A stretch of DNA of 64,000 nt from Lachnospiraceae bacterium. GTDB taxonomy: Bacteria > Bacillota > Clostridia > Lachnospirales > Lachnospiraceae. The position numbers were made by a program, and so were the translations under genes. Location of the stretch: NCBI GenBank assembly GCA_029219245.1, contig JAQXTA010000044.1, positions 28,081 to 92,080 on the forward strand, read 5' to 3'. Below the pieces are notes generated by a model. That model worked only from the letters and a program-made list of their open reading frames with translations. It did not search any database and was not told where the DNA came from. The stretch's first letter is position 1, and each line of letters starts with the position of its first letter. Below are positions 9,341-17,759 of this stretch, in pieces.

Positions 9341-11452
9341 ATGAGTGAAGCATTTAACGTGGAAGAGATTTTTGGACAGAACTTGTTTACACTTGGAAAA
9401 ATGAAAGAGCGTTTACCGAAAAACGTTTACAAAGAAGTTGTTAAGGTTATGGACCAGGGCGGCGAACTGTCTATGGAAACCGCAAATGTAGTTGCCAAGG
9501 CAATGAAGGACTGGGCTGTTGAACATGGCGCAACCCATTACACACACTGGTTTCAGCCACTTACGGGCATTACAGCAGAAAAACATGATGCATTCGTAGC
9601 ACATCCGGACGAATCCGGAAAGATGTTAACAGAATTTTCCGGTAAAGAATTGATTAAAGGTGAGCCGGATGCATCCTCCTTCCCTTCCGGTGGTCTTCGT
9701 GCTACCTTTGAGGCAAGAGGCTATACAGCATGGGATATTACATCCCCGGCTTTCTTAAAAGAATCCGGATGTGGTACTATTCTTTGCATTCCGACTGCTT
9801 TCTGTTCCTATACAGGAGAAGCACTGGATAAAAAGACACCGCTTCTTCGTTCCATGGAAGCATTAAGCGAACAGGCACTTCGTATTGTACGTCTGTTTGG
9901 TAATACAGAGGCTACGAAAGTAACCGCTTCCGTAGGACCGGAACAGGAATATTTCTTAGTTGATAAAGATTTATATTTAAAGAGAACAGACCTTATGTTT
10001 GCAGGACGTACTTTGTTTGGCGCACCGGCTCCGAAAGGACAGGAAATGGAAGATCATTATTTCGGTGTTATCAGAGAACGTGTCGGCGAATACATGAAGG
10101 ATTTGAATGAAGAACTCTGGAAACTGGGTGTGACAGCCAAGACACAGCATAACGAAGTTGCTCCCGCACAGCATGAACTGGCACCGATTTATGAAACTGC
10201 CAATATTGCGGTAGACCACAACCAGTTGGTTATGGAGACGATGAAAAGAGTGGCTGTGCATCATGGTATGAGATGTCTTTTACATGAAAAACCATATGCA
10301 GGTGTAAACGGTTCCGGTAAACACAATAACTGGTCTATTACAACCGATAATGGTGTGAATCTTCTGGATCCGGGCGATACACCGAATGAAAATGTTCAGT
10401 TCCTGTTAGTTTTGGCATGTATCATGAAAGCGGTAGATACTCATGCTGATCTGCTTCGTCAGTCTGCTTCTGACGTTGGTAATGATCACAGATTAGGAGC
10501 AAACGAAGCACCGCCGGCAATTATTTCCATCTTCTTAGGCGAGCAGCTTGAGGATGTTGTAAAACAGTTAATCGAGACCGGTTCTGCGACCTCCGTAAAG
10601 GAAGGCGGTAAGCTCTTAACAGGTGTTAAGACGCTTCCGGATTTTGTAAAGGATGCTACCGATCGAAACAGAACTTCACCGTTTGCATTTACCGGTAACA
10701 AATTTGAGTTCCGTATGGTTGGTTCTGCAGACTCTATCGCAAGCCCGAATACGACTTTGAATGCCATTGTTGCAGAAGCGTTCTGCGAAGCTGCTGACAG
10801 ATTGGAAAAAGCAGATGATTTGGAGGCCGCTATTCATGATTTGATTAAAGAATATATGACAGAGCATCAGAGAATTATCTTCAATGGTAACGGCTACTCT
10901 GATGAATGGGTTGAGGAGGCAGAAAAACGCGGTCTTCCGAATATTAAATCCATGATTGAAGCTGCAGGTACCATTACAACCGATAAAGCAGTTAAGTTAT
11001 TTGAAAAATTCGGTATCTTTACAAAAGTGGAACTAGAGTCCCGCGAAGAGATTATCTACGAAACTTATGCAAAAACCATTAATATTGAAGCACTTACCAT
11101 GATTGACATGGCAGGCAAACAGATTATTCCTGCGGTTGTGAAATATACAAAATCACTTGCAGATACGGTAAATGCTGTTAAAGAAGCAGGCGCAGATGCA
11201 TCTACTCAGACAGAACTGCTCAAGGCAGTCAGCACCAAATTAGCAGCTATGCAGGTTGCACTTACCAAATTGGAGAAAGCAGAAGCAGAGGCATCTGCTA
11301 TCGAGGATGTAAAGGAACAGGCATTCTTCTACAAAGATACTGTAAAAGTTGCTATGGAAGAGCTTCGTGCTCCGGCAGATGAACTGGAAATGATTGTAGA
11401 TAAGGATATCTGGCCGATTCCTACTTATGGTGAGTTAATGTTTGAAATTTAG
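9341..11452 (+). CDS. glnN: Type III glutamine synthetase (GlnN), copy 2
   Basis: 703-residue GSIII, the tandem paralogue of the gene at 6983. The same motifs are present ([22 protein letters not shown], the GSIII N- and C-terminal domains). AAGGAGG stands 8 bases before ATG 9341, a far better site than in copy 1, so copy 2 is probably the more strongly translated one. Differences concentrate in the last 100 residues (helical tail) and in a few loops. Two complete GSIII genes side by side imply duplication with possibly separate control by nitrogen supply; no GlnR operator or riboswitch was recognised. Confidence 0.96.
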   Translation: MSEAFNVEEIFGQNLFTLGKMKERLPKNVYKEVVKVMDQGGELSMETANVVAKAMKDWAVEHGATHYTHWFQPLTGITAEKHDAFVAHPDESGKMLTEFSGKELIKGEPDASSFPSGGLRATFEARGYTAWDITSPAFLKESGCGTILCIPTAFCSYTGEALDKKTPLLRSMEALSEQALRIVRLFGNTEATKVTASVGPEQEYFLVDKDLYLKRTDLMFAGRTLFGAPAPKGQEMEDHYFGVIRERVGEYMKDLNEELWKLGVTAKTQHNEVAPAQHELAPIYETANIAVDHNQLVMETMKRVAVHHGMRCLLHEKPYAGVNGSGKHNNWSITTDNGVNLLDPGDTPNENVQFLLVLACIMKAVDTHADLLRQSASDVGNDHRLGANEAPPAIISIFLGEQLEDVVKQLIETGSATSVKEGGKLLTGVKTLPDFVKDATDRNRTSPFAFTGNKFEFRMVGSADSIASPNTTLNAIVAEAFCEAADRLEKADDLEAAIHDLIKEYMTEHQRIIFNGNGYSDEWVEEAEKRGLPNIKSMIEAAGTITTDKAVKLFEKFGIFTKVELESREEIIYETYAKTINIEALTMIDMAGKQIIPAVVKYTKSLADTVNAVKEAGADASTQTELLKAVSTKLAAMQVALTKLEKAEAEASAIEDVKEQAFFYKDTVKVAMEELRAPADELEMIVDKDIWPIPTYGELMFEI

Positions 11453-11466
11453 TCCTTTTTCTTTAG

Positions 11467-11497
11467 TGGGCAGAAATTCATTTTTCTGCCCATTCTC
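11467..11497 (+). terminator. Terminator hairpin after the second glnN
   Basis: Ten-base perfect stem TGGGCAGAAA / TTTCTGCCCA with a six-base loop, 15 bases after the stop codon. The downstream tail is only moderately T-rich (TTCTCCCT). Confidence 0.6.
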
Positions 11498-11556
11498 CCT
11501 ATAATGGCATAAAAAAATTTTTTTTGAGAAAAAATATAAAAAAATGAAAAAAAGGC

Positions 11557-11585
11557 TTGCAAACAGATAAAAGATAATGTATAAT
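11557..11585 (+). promoter_or_regulatory. Strong promoter of the tRNA-Gln gene
   Basis: TTGCAA (11557-11562), spacing 17, perfect TATAAT (11580-11585); the mature tRNA begins 19 bases after the -10. Confidence 0.75.
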
Positions 11586-11603
11586 TCCAAATTGTAGTGC
11601 TGA

Positions 11604-11675
11604 TGGGCTATCGCCAAACGGTAAGGCAACGGACTCTGACTCCGTCATTTCAAGGTTCGAATCCTTGTAGCCCAG
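11604..11675 (+). tRNA. tRNA-Gln (anticodon CTG)
   Basis: The acceptor TGGGCTA pairs with TAGCCCA (11668-11674), followed by discriminator G. The anticodon stem is ACGGA/TCCGT around loop CTCTGAC, giving anticodon CTG, which reads CAG. The T arm is CAAGG-TTCGAAT-CCTTG. CCA is not encoded. A strong promoter and a strong terminator make it a single-gene transcription unit. Confidence 0.95.
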
Positions 11676-11682
11676 CGAATAG

Positions 11683-11713
11683 ACCCCGATGAATATTCTT
11701 CATCGGGGTTTTG
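11683..11713 (+). terminator. Strong terminator after tRNA-Gln
   Basis: Eleven-base perfect stem ACCCCGATGAA / TTCATCGGGGT, loop TATTC, then TTTTG. Confidence 0.85.
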
Positions 11714-11774
11714 TTAATATATGCCTGTATGGTAAAATAGTTCCGAATGAGAAAATACAGAAAGAAGGCAGCTC

Positions 11775-12500
11775 ATGTATACATTTAAAAGTAGAATACG
11801 ATATAGCGAAGTAGGAATTGATGGCAATCTTACTCTGGAATCCTTGCTGGACTATTTTCAGGATTGCTCTACTTTTCATTCAGAAGACCTGGGACTGGGT
11901 GTGGACTATTTGAAAGAACATCATCTGGCATGGGTACTTTCTGCATGGCAGATTGTGGTAGAACGCTATCCGCATCTGAATGAACATGTGGTAATCGGAA
12001 CAGCACCTTATGAATTCAAAGGTTTTATCGGATGCAGGAATTTTCAGATGAATACCGAGGCAGGAGAAACACTGGCATATGCGAATTCTATATGGACTTT
12101 GATGGATATTGATAAAATGATGCCTTCCAAACCGACACATGAAATGTTGGAAGGATATGTTCTGGAAAAGAAGCTGGAGATGAACTATGCGCCCCGTAAA
12201 ATCACAGTGCCGCAGAATGGAACAGTGGAAGAAAATATAGTGGTCCGCCCACATCATCTGGATACAAACGGACATGTCAATAACGGACAGTATGTACGGA
12301 TAGCGATGGATTATATACCGGAGGAGTTTCAAATAAAACAGCTTCGCACCGAATATAAAAGACAGGCCGTATTACAGGATAGAATTATTCCGTTTGTAGC
12401 TGTGAACGAGGAAAAAACTTGTTATACCATATGTCTGAACGGAGAAGATGGAAAGCCTTATAGCATTATTGAACTGGAAGGCGAAAGGGGTATGAGATGA
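11775..12500 (+). CDS. Acyl-ACP thioesterase
   Basis: 241-residue double-hotdog thioesterase of the FatA/FatB-like family that releases free fatty acids from acyl carrier protein. The first hotdog begins RYSEVGIDGNLTLESLLDYFQD and the second begins RPHHLDTNGHVNNGQYV, which contains the conserved Asp-Asn-His active-site pattern DTNGHVNN. Length is that of bacterial members. It overlaps the next gene by four bases (ATGA), so the two are co-translated. Confidence 0.9.
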   Translation: MYTFKSRIRYSEVGIDGNLTLESLLDYFQDCSTFHSEDLGLGVDYLKEHHLAWVLSAWQIVVERYPHLNEHVVIGTAPYEFKGFIGCRNFQMNTEAGETLAYANSIWTLMDIDKMMPSKPTHEMLEGYVLEKKLEMNYAPRKITVPQNGTVEENIVVRPHHLDTNGHVNNGQYVRIAMDYIPEEFQIKQLRTEYKRQAVLQDRIIPFVAVNEEKTCYTICLNGEDGKPYSIIELEGERGMR

Positions 12501-13333
12501 TAGTATTAGGTGAAGTACAAACATTGGAAATTGTAAAAAAGGTAGAATTTGGTGTTTATCTGGCAGAATCAAAAGAAAAGCAGGAGGAGCGGGTACTTCT
12601 TCCGTTAAAACAGGTTCCGCCAGAAGCAAAATTGGGCGATCTGGTAGAAGTATTTCTCTATAAGGACTCTAAGGACCGCTTGATAGCTACAACCAATATG
12701 CCGAAGGTGACCTTGGGAAAGGTGGCCCGCCTGCAGGTAGTGCAAATTAGCAAAGTGGGTGCTTTCCTAGACTGGGGACTGGAAAAAGACCTGTTACTTC
12801 CGTTTAAAGAACAGACAAAGAAGGTACGTGAGGGGGAAACATATCTTGTAGCACTCTATATTGATAAAAGCAGCCGTCTTTGCGCTACAATGAACGTGTA
12901 TCCCTATCTGCGCCAGGATAGTTCCTATAAAAAGGATGACCGCGTGAAGGGTACCGTTTATGAAATCAGTGAGAATTTCGGTGCTTTTGTGGCAGTGGAT
13001 GATACGTTTTCCGGATTAATTCCCAAAAAGGAATTATACGGCGAGGTACAAATAGGAGAAGAGATTACAGCAAGAGTGACCGATGTCAAAGAGGATGGAA
13101 AGCTGAATCTGAGTATTCGCGAGAAGGCTTATCTCCAGATTGAAAAGGATGCGGAGAAGGTAATGAAAATCATTGAAAGTTTTGATGGGGTATTGCCTTT
13201 TTCGGACAAGGCCTCACCGGAAACCATCAGGCGTGAAACACAGATGAGCAAAAATGAATTTAAGAGAGCGGTAGGACATCTTTTAAAGGAAGGAAAAATT
13301 TCTATCGGCGAGAAATGCATTCGGAAACTATAG
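12497..13333 (+). CDS. CvfB-like S1 RNA-binding protein
   Basis: 278 residues with tandem S1/OB-type modules: the first from VLGEVQTLEIVKKVEFGVYL, the second from LGKVARLQVVQISKVGAFLDWGLEKDLLLP, the third from GTVYEISENFGAFVAVDDTFSGLIP, and a C-terminal winged-helix-like end (MSKNEFKRAVGHLLKEGKI). This layout is that of CvfB/YitL, which in Staphylococcus affects virulence factor expression by binding RNA. The start codon overlaps the thioesterase stop. Confidence 0.87.
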   Translation: MIVLGEVQTLEIVKKVEFGVYLAESKEKQEERVLLPLKQVPPEAKLGDLVEVFLYKDSKDRLIATTNMPKVTLGKVARLQVVQISKVGAFLDWGLEKDLLLPFKEQTKKVREGETYLVALYIDKSSRLCATMNVYPYLRQDSSYKKDDRVKGTVYEISENFGAFVAVDDTFSGLIPKKELYGEVQIGEEITARVTDVKEDGKLNLSIREKAYLQIEKDAEKVMKIIESFDGVLPFSDKASPETIRRETQMSKNEFKRAVGHLLKEGKISIGEKCIRKL

Positions 13334-13336
13334 AAA

Positions 13337-13376
13337 CTTGCAACTTTTTTATAATATAGTATAATCAAAGTGCAAG
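13337..13376 (+). promoter_or_regulatory. Promoter framed by an inverted repeat
   Basis: TTGCAA (13338-13343) and TATAAT (13360-13365), spacing 16. The outer arms CTTGCAACTTT (13337-13347) and AAAGTGCAAG (13367-13376) form an inverted repeat that covers the -35 and the start site, a good position for a repressor operator. Confidence 0.5.
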
Positions 13377-13430
13377 AAAAAATTATATCAAAAGAAAGGA
13401 AATTACCGCATAGACGGTATAGGTGAAAAC

Positions 13431-13664
13431 ATGAAAATTCAGAATATCAAAGACATAGACAAGTTTTTTAAGGTTGTAGACAGCTGCAAGGGAAGAGTAG
13501 AGCTGGTAACAGGCGAAGGAGACAGACTGAACCTGAAATCGAAACTTTCCCAGTATGTATCTTTGGCTAACATTTTTTCAGATGGAACAATTGATGAATT
13601 GGAGGTCATTGCATATGAACCGGAGGATGCGGGTAAACTGGTTGATTTTATGATAGAAGGATAA
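13431..13664 (+). CDS. Hypothetical small protein
   Basis: 77-residue acidic soluble protein (begins MKIQNIKDIDKFF, ends KLVDFMIEG), predicted mixed alpha/beta, no signal peptide or membrane segment. I do not recognise a family with known function. It has a promoter of its own 66 bases upstream and is followed seven bases later by a CPBP-type protease gene, so the two are likely co-transcribed. The pattern of a short strand-rich protein with VELVTGEGDRLNL could be a small regulatory or adaptor module, but no function can be assigned. Confidence 0.75.
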   Translation: MKIQNIKDIDKFFKVVDSCKGRVELVTGEGDRLNLKSKLSQYVSLANIFSDGTIDELEVIAYEPEDAGKLVDFMIEG

Positions 13665-13671
13665 ATGGTAT

Positions 13672-14604
13672 ATGAACAGTAAAAAGGCAAATTGGCTGTT
13701 TCTCAGCACTGTTCTCATAACCTTGACAGTCATTGTGCTGATTAATGTGTTTTACTTACTGACAGCAGGAAAACTGGAAATTGGAATTATACTGAATCTG
13801 GTAATCAGCCAGCTTACGATAGTAATTCCGGCACTCTTTTTTGCATTGTTTTCCAAGAGTGGTTTGAATGAGATGCTGGGATATCATAAGATAAAAATAT
13901 CATCAGCTCTCATGGCAGTGCTTTTTTCCTATCTGCTTATGCCGCTAGTAACTGCAGTAAATGCCATATCAATGCTGTTTGTGGATAATACGGTAAATGC
14001 CATGAGCGGAGATATTCTGCAGATATCGTTCCCGGTTATGCTGTTCCTGATAGGCATTTTTGGGCCCTTTTGCGAAGAGTTTGTATGCCGGGGAATGATT
14101 TTCGGGGGATATAAGAAATCCGGTTCAGTTTTCAAGGCAATTGTTTTGTCTTCTTTGGTGTTTGGACTGTTGCATCTGAACTTTAATCAGGCAACATATG
14201 CCATTGTTTTGGGTGTGTGTTTTTCCCTTTTGGTGGAAGCAACCGGAAGTTTATGGGCATCAACAATTGCCCACATGGTAATTAACACAACGGAAGTCTG
14301 TATGATGTTTCTGGTGGAACGTCTGCTGCCGGGAATTTATACGACTGGTCAGACGGAAGACATGCTGACAACGCAGACACTGTTGGCGGCAATCGGTCCA
14401 TATCTTTTGGTGGCAACCATTACAACTGCTCTGGCAGGCTGTGTGCTGGTGTGGATTGCTAAAAATGAAAACCGCGAAGAACATTTAAAGGATATTTGGA
14501 CAAAAAGGAAAGAAAAAAAGGAACGACTGATTACGGTTCCTCTGATTATTGCTATGGTATTAAGTATTGCTTTTATGATTTTTGATGTGATATTGATGGT
14601 TTAA
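13672..14604 (+). CDS. CPBP family intramembrane glutamic protease
   Basis: 310-residue protein with about eight membrane segments and the Abi/CPBP (CAAX-protease-like) signature: EEFVCR in the first motif (around residue 137), GLLHLN in the second and HMVIN in the third. Bacterial members are intramembrane endopeptidases used in self-immunity to bacteriocins, surface-protein processing or regulated proteolysis. No bacteriocin gene is near, so the substrate is unknown. The C terminus is basic and lysine-rich (TKRKEKKERL) before a last membrane segment. Confidence 0.88.
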   Translation: MNSKKANWLFLSTVLITLTVIVLINVFYLLTAGKLEIGIILNLVISQLTIVIPALFFALFSKSGLNEMLGYHKIKISSALMAVLFSYLLMPLVTAVNAISMLFVDNTVNAMSGDILQISFPVMLFLIGIFGPFCEEFVCRGMIFGGYKKSGSVFKAIVLSSLVFGLLHLNFNQATYAIVLGVCFSLLVEATGSLWASTIAHMVINTTEVCMMFLVERLLPGIYTTGQTEDMLTTQTLLAAIGPYLLVATITTALAGCVLVWIAKNENREEHLKDIWTKRKEKKERLITVPLIIAMVLSIAFMIFDVILMV

Positions 14605-14611
14605 TATTTAT

Positions 14612-14651
14612 GAGAAATGCCACTGTCTAAGGTGCGACAGTGGCATTTCTC
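14612..14651. terminator. Bidirectional terminator between convergent genes
   Basis: Sixteen-base perfect stem GAGAAATGCCACTGTC / GACAGTGGCATTTCTC with an eight-base loop, located between the CPBP gene and the oppositely oriented yjfB. Confidence 0.75.
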
Positions 14652-14665
14652 TATAAACACAGTGA

Positions 14666-14857
14666 TTAAATATACATATCAAAATTTGCACCAACGGCAG
14701 GATTTACAGAACGTTCCATTGCGGAAGCATCAATCATATCTGTTATCTGCGCTCCGGTAACAGAAGCGGTGTCGAGAGTTTTGCTCAGCATTGCAGCACC
14801 GAAAGCTGTCTGTACCTGTGATGCGGACATTGCTGTGGATAATTGTGCGATATCCAT
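14666..14857 (-). CDS. yjfB: Putative motility protein, YjfB family
   Basis: 63-residue protein of the YjfB family: MDIAQLSTAMSASQVQ, then a helix with LSKTLD and an Asp/Met-rich end. In Bacillus yjfB is a sigma-D dependent, motility-associated small gene with unknown function. The start is set at 14857, preceded by AAGGGTGG at a normal distance; an in-frame ATG 36 bases further upstream has no binding site. It stands alone, away from the flagellar genes at 38-41 kb. Confidence 0.8.
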   Translation of the reverse strand: MDIAQLSTAMSASQVQTAFGAAMLSKTLDTASVTGAQITDMIDASAMERSVNPAVGANFDMYI

Positions 14858-14965
14858 AGACACACCACCCTTCTTTCTAAAGTTTTCTATCATAACTTTC
14901 TTTACAAGTAATCAAGAATCAGTTACTATAAGAAAAGTATAACATATAAGTGTTGAGAAAGCCAT

Positions 14966-15631
14966 ATGAAAAATATAAATATTTTAGGAATAAAACTGCA
15001 GGATCGTTATGTGAAAGAGTCATTGAATATGGCAGAACGGTTTCTGAACGAAGGTGCAGTTCATACAATTTTATATATAACCATTTCAGTGTTGTTAGAG
15101 GCCGGTAAAAATGAGGCATGCAAGGAATGGGTTGAGTCTGCAGACTTGACCTTATGGGGTGATATGGAAATTCTGAAGGCTGCAGAGATTACTGCCAGAG
15201 GACGATACCGCGAGGTAACAGAGAAAGAATTTCTGAAAAGCTTTTTACGCAGAATAGCACGCACTCATAAGTCGGTTCTGGTGCTTTCGGATTCAGAAGA
15301 ACATGCAGAAGTATTGAAGCAGGAACTTGTGGAACTGCAGGAAGGCATTACGGTAGTCGGTACACTGGCAATTCCGGATTCAGAGGAGAAAAAAGAAGAG
15401 GTTATTAACAAAATTAATATGATAGCACCTGTGGTTACCGTAGCAAGGATGCCTTTTTCCCAACAGCAAAGATGGCTGGAACAAACAAAACCTTACTTGA
15501 ATACGGGAATCTGGATTGGTCTGCCGGAGCATTTAACCTGTATCCGCAAAAGGGAGATGCCAACAGAAAAGTTAGGCAGAAGGATTTTGAAAATGCTATT
15601 TAAAAGACAGGTTTATAAATATAAAAAATAG
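14966..15631 (+). CDS. Divergent WecG/TagA/CpsF-like protein
   Basis: 221 residues. The layout follows the WecG/TagA/CpsF glycosyltransferase fold: NILGIKLQD at the start, an ADLTLWGD segment where TagA has its active-site Asp loop, VLVLSDSEEHAEVLKQEL matching the nucleotide-sugar region, and PFSQQQRWLEQTKPYL in place of the usual PKQEKW motif. Several catalytic positions are changed, so it may be a non-enzymatic or altered member. It has no obvious wall-polymer neighbours. Family placement is by pattern and is moderately sure. Confidence 0.6.
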   Translation: MKNINILGIKLQDRYVKESLNMAERFLNEGAVHTILYITISVLLEAGKNEACKEWVESADLTLWGDMEILKAAEITARGRYREVTEKEFLKSFLRRIARTHKSVLVLSDSEEHAEVLKQELVELQEGITVVGTLAIPDSEEKKEEVINKINMIAPVVTVARMPFSQQQRWLEQTKPYLNTGIWIGLPEHLTCIRKREMPTEKLGRRILKMLFKRQVYKYKK

Positions 15632-15657
15632 AGAGGAAATATCTTCTCTATTTTTTT
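15626..15657 (+). terminator. Terminator
   Basis: AAATAGAGA / TCTCTATTT stem followed by a run of seven T, right at the end of the WecG/TagA-like gene. Confidence 0.75.
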
Positions 15658-15887
15658 GTATAGTTTGTCTAAAAGCTTTTATCAAGAAAAAATGACCTTT
15701 TCGTTGAAAAATACACAAAAAAATCATGATTAAAGGTAGATTTTTTTGTTAATATAGATTAAAATAATAAACAGATGTGGTATTTTGCAGAAATTAGTAG
15801 TGGGCGTTGTTGTATAAATTGCTTAAAAGAGAAGGAAAGGCAGCATAAAGCCAGCTTGCTAATGTATATTAAAGGGGTGGGACCATT

Positions 15888-16976
15888 ATGATTTCAAATC
15901 AGATTTTACAGAACACAATTGAGGGCTTAAAAGCGATTGCGCGAGTGGAACTTTGCGTAATGGATGTTGACGGTAAAGCGGTGGCCATGACAGATGATGA
16001 AATGGAGAAGTGTGGCAAACCGGCAGCCGAGTTCGCAAAATCACCTGCAGATTCACAGGAGATACAAGGATATCAGTATTTTAAGATATTTGATGAACAG
16101 CAGTTAGAGTATATTCTGATTGCGGGTGGTATTGGTGAAGATGTTTATATGGTTGGCAAGATGGTGACATTCCAGATTCAGAATTTATTGGTTGCTTACA
16201 AGGAGCGATTTGATAAGGATAATTTTATTAAGAATCTTTTGTTAGATAATCTGCTGCTGGTAGACATATACAGCCGCGCGAAGAAATTACATATCCAGAC
16301 AGATGATAAGCGTGTTGCCATGATTATTGAAACGGATAATGCGAAGGACAGTAATGTGCTGGAAGTAATGCGCACTTACTTTGGTGCAAACAGTAAGGAT
16401 TTCATTACGGCAGTAGATGAGAATAATGTTATTGTTGTAAAAGATTTATCCGAAGGAGACAGTGTCAGGGAAATCGAGAAGACAGCTGCCGGTATCGAAG
16501 CATTCTTAGAAAAAGAAAATATGAAGAATGTCCGTATTGCATACGGTACGATTGTGAATGAAATCAAGGAAGTAAGCCGTTCTTATAAGGAAGCCAAAAT
16601 GGCGCTTGATGTTGGTAAAATCTTTTTTGGAGAAAGAAATATAATTGCGTACAGTGAACTTGGCATCGGACGTTTGATATATCAGTTGCCGATTCCGCTT
16701 TGTAAAATGTTTATTAAAGAAATTTTTGATGGTAAAAGTCCGGATGACTTCGATGAAGAAACATTGACTACGATTAATAAATTTTTTGAAAACAGTCTGA
16801 ATGTATCGGAGACCTCCAGACAGCTTTTTATCCACAGAAATACACTTGTTTACAGGCTGGATAAATTACAGAAAAGTACCGGATTGGATTTGAGGGTATT
16901 TGAAGATGCAATTACTTTTAAAATCGCATTAATGGTCGTTAAATATATGAAATACATGGAGAGTTTTGAGTACTAA
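15888..16976 (+). CDS. PucR/CdaR family transcriptional regulator
   Basis: 362 residues. The N-terminal 130 residues look like a ligand-sensing domain of the sugar-diacid recognition type, the middle (about 150-270) like the GGDEF-like domain of CdaR proteins, and the end is a PucR C-terminal helix-turn-helix (RQLFIHRNTLVYRLDKLQKSTG, then FKIALMV). Such regulators often activate catabolic genes, but here the gene stands 12 bases before ftsE in a division cluster, so it may have been adopted as a growth or envelope regulator. The 256-base gap before it is AT-rich with no gene; the ribosome binding site is AAAGGGGTGG before ATG 15888. Confidence 0.85.
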   Translation: MISNQILQNTIEGLKAIARVELCVMDVDGKAVAMTDDEMEKCGKPAAEFAKSPADSQEIQGYQYFKIFDEQQLEYILIAGGIGEDVYMVGKMVTFQIQNLLVAYKERFDKDNFIKNLLLDNLLLVDIYSRAKKLHIQTDDKRVAMIIETDNAKDSNVLEVMRTYFGANSKDFITAVDENNVIVVKDLSEGDSVREIEKTAAGIEAFLEKENMKNVRIAYGTIVNEIKEVSRSYKEAKMALDVGKIFFGERNIIAYSELGIGRLIYQLPIPLCKMFIKEIFDGKSPDDFDEETLTTINKFFENSLNVSETSRQLFIHRNTLVYRLDKLQKSTGLDLRVFEDAITFKIALMVVKYMKYMESFEY

Positions 16977-16988
16977 GAGGTGAACACA

Positions 16989-17759
16989 GTGGGAGAAAAA
17001 AAGAGTAAGAGTGAAGGCACGACGGCACCTGCCCGTAAAAAAAAGAAAAAAGCGGTTGCTGAGAGTAATGAGATTATTACATTGACGAATGTCAGCAAGG
17101 CATATTCAACAGGTGCACCAGCACTGAAAGAAGTGAACCTTCATATTAACCGGGGAGAATTTGTTTTTATCGTAGGTGACAGCGGTTCTGGAAAATCCAC
17201 GTTGATTAAGCTGTTGTTGCGTGAACTGACGATTTCGGATGGCTATATCAATGTTATGGGATATGATCTGTCTAAAATCAAGCATAGAAAGATACCGAAA
17301 TTCAGACGTAACATAGGTATCGTCTTTCAGGATTTCCGTTTGTTGAAGGACAGAAATGTATATGAGAATGTGGCTTTTGCCCAGAGAATTATACACAAAT
17401 CAAATAAAGAAATTAAGAAAAATGTACCGAGTATTCTGGCGATTGTCGGATTGGCAGGTAAATATAAAGCAAAACCGAAACAACTTTCCGGTGGTGAGCA
17501 GCAGAGAGTTGCACTTGCCAGAGCTTTGATTAATCAGCCAACGATTCTCCTTGCCGATGAGCCTACTGGTAATCTGGATCCGAAGAATTCATGGGAAATT
17601 ATGAAGCTATTAGAACAGATTAACGAAAATGGCACAACAGTATTGGTTGTTACGCATAATAGGGAAATTGTAAATGCGATGCAGAAAAGAGTGGTTACAC
17701 TGAAAAAGGGCGTAATTGTAAGCGACGAGGAAAAAGGAGGATACATTGATGAGGATTAG
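16989..17759 (+). CDS. ftsE: Cell division ATP-binding protein FtsE
   Basis: ABC ATPase that with FtsX transmits division signals to peptidoglycan hydrolases. Walker A is GDSGSGKST, the signature is LSGGEQQRVALARA, and Walker B is ILLADEPTGNLDP. The start is GTG 16989 with AGAGGTG just upstream (GTG 16980 lies on that binding site). Unusually, about 30 residues rich in lysine (SKSEGTTAPARKKKKKAV) precede the normal FtsE start region. The 3' end overlaps ftsX by 11 bases. Confidence 0.95.
   Translation: MGEKKSKSEGTTAPARKKKKKAVAESNEIITLTNVSKAYSTGAPALKEVNLHINRGEFVFIVGDSGSGKSTLIKLLLRELTISDGYINVMGYDLSKIKHRKIPKFRRNIGIVFQDFRLLKDRNVYENVAFAQRIIHKSNKEIKKNVPSILAIVGLAGKYKAKPKQLSGGEQQRVALARALINQPTILLADEPTGNLDPKNSWEIMKLLEQINENGTTVLVVTHNREIVNAMQKRVVTLKKGVIVSDEEKGGYIDED

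Noticed and set aside
14858..14960. Sigma-28 promoter before yjfB
   Set aside because: No GCCGATA-type -10 could be found at a proper distance; only weak sigma-A-like boxes with 15-base spacing.
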